Source: JAXFQS01 sp051892815 (GTDB lineage: Bacteria; Verrucomicrobiota; Kiritimatiellia; RFP12; DVOR01). From it: 8,214 nucleotides of DNA. Under the pieces are notes generated by a model. The model was not told the DNA's origin, did no database searches, and worked only from the letters and a program-made list of their open reading frames with translations. The stretch is from positions 1 to 8,214 of the forward strand of contig JBJFGP010000228.1 of the NCBI GenBank assembly GCA_051892815.1. Reading direction: 5' to 3'. The position numbers were made by a program, and so were the translations under genes. Each line of letters opens with the position of its first letter. The stretch's first letter is position 1. Shown in pieces: positions 6,527-8,214 of this stretch.

Positions 6527-7945
6527 TTACTTGGTCCAGTCGATGTAGAGAAACGCGTTCGGCGCCAGGCGAACCTTGACCGTGCCCTCCTTCGTCACGC
6601 GCGGGAAAATCTCCGAGTAGATGCGGTCCGGATCCGTCAGGTGGAAGCGCGCCTGCTTCCAGGAAGTCCCCGCCGGCGGCAGAATCTCGACCGTCCGCCC
6701 CATCACATCGCGGTCATTGTCCGTAAAGCGAGTCACCAGCAGACCCAGGTTGCCCTTGCCATCCTTCGCGGCCGTCAAATAGAGCGGAGCCTCGCCCGCC
6801 GATGCCGCCACCTGCGTCCCGAGCGTGCGCAGACGGTTCCAGGCGACAAACGCCCAATAGCCCCAATTCGGCTTGAAACTGCTCCGCCCCTTGAAGAGCC
6901 CGTTCATCCCCTCGTTGAGCCTCGCGACATAGTACATCAGCATGTCCACCGGCGCCTCCTGCCCCACGCTCATCGCCGCCGCCGAGAAGGCCGCCCCCTT
7001 GAGCGCCCGCTCGCCGCTCATCACATCCACCGAATAGGCCCACTCCTCCGCCTTCCAGCCGACCACATAGTTCCACTCGTTGAGATGCGACTCCGTCTTC
7101 TCGAACCCATTCTCGTCGAGCAGCTGGCGCACCATCCGCGCCGTATTGCCGATGTCCTTCGGATTCGTCGTGTAGATGTGCCAACTGTAAAAGTCCAGCG
7201 GCAACTTCTCCTTCCGGCAGAACGGCAGAAACTCATCCTTCCAGGCCAATCCATTGGCGAACGCCGGGCCGCCAATCTTGATGGTAGTCCCGAAACACCT
7301 GCGCAGATGGCTCGAAAGGGTCTTGTAGAAGTCGAAAAACTGCTCCTTCGTGCCACACCAAGTCGGGCAATTCGTCGGACCGAACCAACTCACCAGGTCC
7401 GGCTCGTTCCAAATCTCCCAGTGCCGGATGTTCCACCGGAACCCATTCGCCCACCCCTCATTGTAGTGCCGCACGATGTGCTCGCAGATGCGCGCATACT
7501 TCGCAAAGTCCTTCGGCGGCTTGACGTGGTACTTCTTCGCCCAATGCTCATACGCCGCGCCCAAGCGATAATACGGCTCCGTGCCCGCGTCCCGCATCGC
7601 CGAAAGATTCAAGTCCGTCAGCGTGAAATCATAACTCGCCGGGTCATTCTCGTCCGCGTCGAAGTTCGGGAAAATCGCCGCAATGTCGACCGTATGATTT
7701 GCCCCGTACTGGTAGCCGAGCGGCGCATCGTGCAACCGCCCATAGGGAATATTCAGCGCCGCCCAATCCTCGAAATTGCTGTGCGCCATATCGCCGTCAG
7801 ACTTCGCCGGACCGTGATTCACCGCATTCATGATGCGAATCGGCCCCACCTCCTTCGACGGATCCACCGACACCTTCCAAACCTCCGCCCCGAACACCCC
7901 CGTTGCTACCAGCGCCACCCACGCGACCCCAAGCAAACTTCTCAT
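6527..7945 (-). CDS. Secreted glycoside hydrolase, GH39-like (clan GH-A), copy 2
   Basis: A 472-residue protein starts at ATG 7943-7945, placed by GGAGG 9 nt upstream and by the signal peptide (MR, hydrophobic core about 3-18, cleavage near FGA/EV). It aligns end to end with the upstream-lying copy at about three quarters identity, with single-residue insertions near residues 301 and 354. Probable acid/base E181 in WEIWNEPD and nucleophile E290 in ESHLNEWN are kept, as are KIGGPA and FYSWHIY, so it should be an active exported retaining glycosidase. The region after the acid/base (about 184-200) is almost wholly different and carries C193 and C197, absent from the other copy, which could form a disulfide outside the cytoplasm. 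Substrate unknown. The promoter is stronger than that of copy 1. Codons in the first half are mostly G- or T-ending, unlike copy 1. The gene order on the - strand is copy 2 then copy 1, each with its own terminator. Confidence 0.88.
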   Translation of the reverse strand: MRSLLGVAWVALVATGVFGAEVWKVSVDPSKEVGPIRIMNAVNHGPAKSDGDMAHSNFEDWAALNIPYGRLHDAPLGYQYGANHTVDIAAIFPNFDADENDPASYDFTLTDLNLSAMRDAGTEPYYRLGAAYEHWAKKYHVKPPKDFAKYARICEHIVRHYNEGWANGFRWNIRHWEIWNEPDLVSWFGPTNCPTWCGTKEQFFDFYKTLSSHLRRCFGTTIKIGGPAFANGLAWKDEFLPFCRKEKLPLDFYSWHIYTTNPKDIGNTARMVRQLLDENGFEKTESHLNEWNYVVGWKAEEWAYSVDVMSGERALKGAAFSAAAMSVGQEAPVDMLMYYVARLNEGMNGLFKGRSSFKPNWGYWAFVAWNRLRTLGTQVAASAGEAPLYLTAAKDGKGNLGLLVTRFTDNDRDVMGRTVEILPPAGTSWKQARFHLTDPDRIYSEIFPRVTKEGTVKVRLAPNAFLYIDWTK

Positions 7946-7954
7946 TAGCCAATA

Positions 7955-7959
7955 CCTCC
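7955..7959 (-). promoter_or_regulatory. Shine-Dalgarno GGAGG of hydrolase 2
   Basis: On the - strand GGAGG lies 9 nt before ATG 7945-7943, the same spacing as in the other copy. It supports MRSLLG as the start; the upstream Met at 7999 falls between the promoter hexamers. Confidence 0.85.
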
Positions 7960-7984
7960 GCAAGAATTGAATCGAAAAGAAACA

Positions 7985-8012
7985 ATTATCCATAAGCATC
8001 CCGCCTTGTCAA
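7985..8012 (-). promoter_or_regulatory. Strong sigma70-type promoter of hydrolase 2
   Basis: On the - strand a perfect TTGACA (8007-8012) is followed after 16 bp by GATAAT (7985-7990), five of six to consensus. Transcription should start near 7978, giving a leader of about 32 nt. The site aligns with the promoter of unit 1, but the -10 box is much better here and the long inverted repeat is absent. Confidence 0.75.
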
Positions 8013-8025
8013 GTTAAAACCCGGA

Positions 8026-8148
8026 ATGCCCCGCCGTGACACCGCCACCACTCCTCAAGGCACCCAAGCCCCTAAACTCGCCTACTGGCTCAATCGTCGC
8101 TACATTCTCAAAATCCTCAACGAGAACCTGAAAACCTCCGCCCGGTAG
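8026..8148 (+). CDS. Doubtful 40-residue ORF, divergent from hydrolase 2
   Basis: ATG 8026 to TAG 8146-8148 encodes a basic peptide with LAYWLNRRYILKIL near its middle. It starts 13 bp beyond the -35 box of the hydrolase 2 promoter and points the opposite way. No good Shine-Dalgarno precedes it. The NRR-IL-KIL pattern faintly recalls the first helix of ROK-type sugar repressors, but the frame ends before any helix-turn-helix could be completed. It could be a remnant of a regulator, a small protein, or chance. Confidence 0.2.
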   Translation: MPRRDTATTPQGTQAPKLAYWLNRRYILKILNENLKTSAR

Positions 8149-8214
8149 TGCGCCGTCGGGCCCCGAAGCAGCCCGCCAACCACCCCCAACCCAAACCACC
8201 ACCAAACCCAAAAC
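8149..8214. other. Right-edge low-complexity C/A-rich sequence
   Basis: The + strand here is almost only C and A with few G and T after about 8175. No ORF, hairpin or other feature can be supported before the window ends. Confidence 0.4.

Larger units (their letters stand above)
6458..8023 (-). repeat. Tandem duplication, unit 2 (promoter-gene-terminator)
   Basis: This is the second same-orientation copy, offset by 1622 bp at the terminator edge. It is separated from unit 1 by a 63-bp C-rich spacer (6395-6457) in which I see no gene. The coding parts stay alignable throughout, with long nearly identical nucleotide runs in the 3' third of the genes (for example around 5099-5200 and 6721-6822). 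Confidence 0.85.

Noticed and set aside
6503..7948. 481-codon open frame on the + strand opposite hydrolase 2
   Set aside because: It is the complement of a well-supported gene. The product is rich in Arg, His and Pro with no domain, and its openness follows from the G/C-ending codons of the real gene. A similar 308-codon frame at 5000-5926 is rejected for the same reason.

Overview
The window is GC-rich, tightly packed bacterial DNA with four substantial genes: two on the + strand (a SNF2-family ATPase cut by the left edge, then a GT-C type membrane glycosyltransferase) and two on the - strand (a tandem pair of closely related secreted glycoside hydrolases, GH39-like, clan GH-A). No rRNA, tRNA, CRISPR array, transposase or phage gene was seen. 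The strong Shine-Dalgarno sequences, sigma70-type promoters and large secreted glycosidases in tandem copies would suit a polysaccharide-degrading bacterium. The PVC group (Verrucomicrobiota, Lentisphaerota, Kiritimatiellota) is my best guess, but the sequence alone does not prove it.

Layout. 1-3153: SNF2 helicase-like protein, open at the left edge, with a complete C-terminal motor. 3162-4673: multi-pass membrane protein with the DE motif of GT-C glycosyltransferases, starting 8 nt after the SNF2 stop at a GTG codon and probably co-transcribed. 4674-4851: convergent intergenic stretch with no gene. 4852-6394: first glycosidase unit on the - strand (promoter, Shine-Dalgarno, gene, terminator). 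6395-6457: short C-rich spacer. 6458-8023: second glycosidase unit, built the same way. 8024-8214: right edge, with one doubtful 40-residue ORF pointing away from the hydrolase.

The clearest biology is the duplication of a whole transcription unit. The two hydrolases match at about three quarters of positions (hand alignment, about 349 of 470), keep both catalytic glutamates at identical residue numbers (E181 and E290), and share signal peptide, promoter -35 region and terminator hairpin. They differ most in a loop next to the acid/base residue and in the promoter, where only the first copy has overlapping palindromes. This fits two exported enzymes that have diverged in substrate and in control. 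Nothing seen links them functionally to the SNF2/glycosyltransferase pair, which runs the opposite way.

I do not see a convincing undescribed multi-gene system. The observations most worth following are the duplicated unit, the divergent active-site loop, the operator-like palindromes over the first promoter, and switches in third-position codon use inside two genes.
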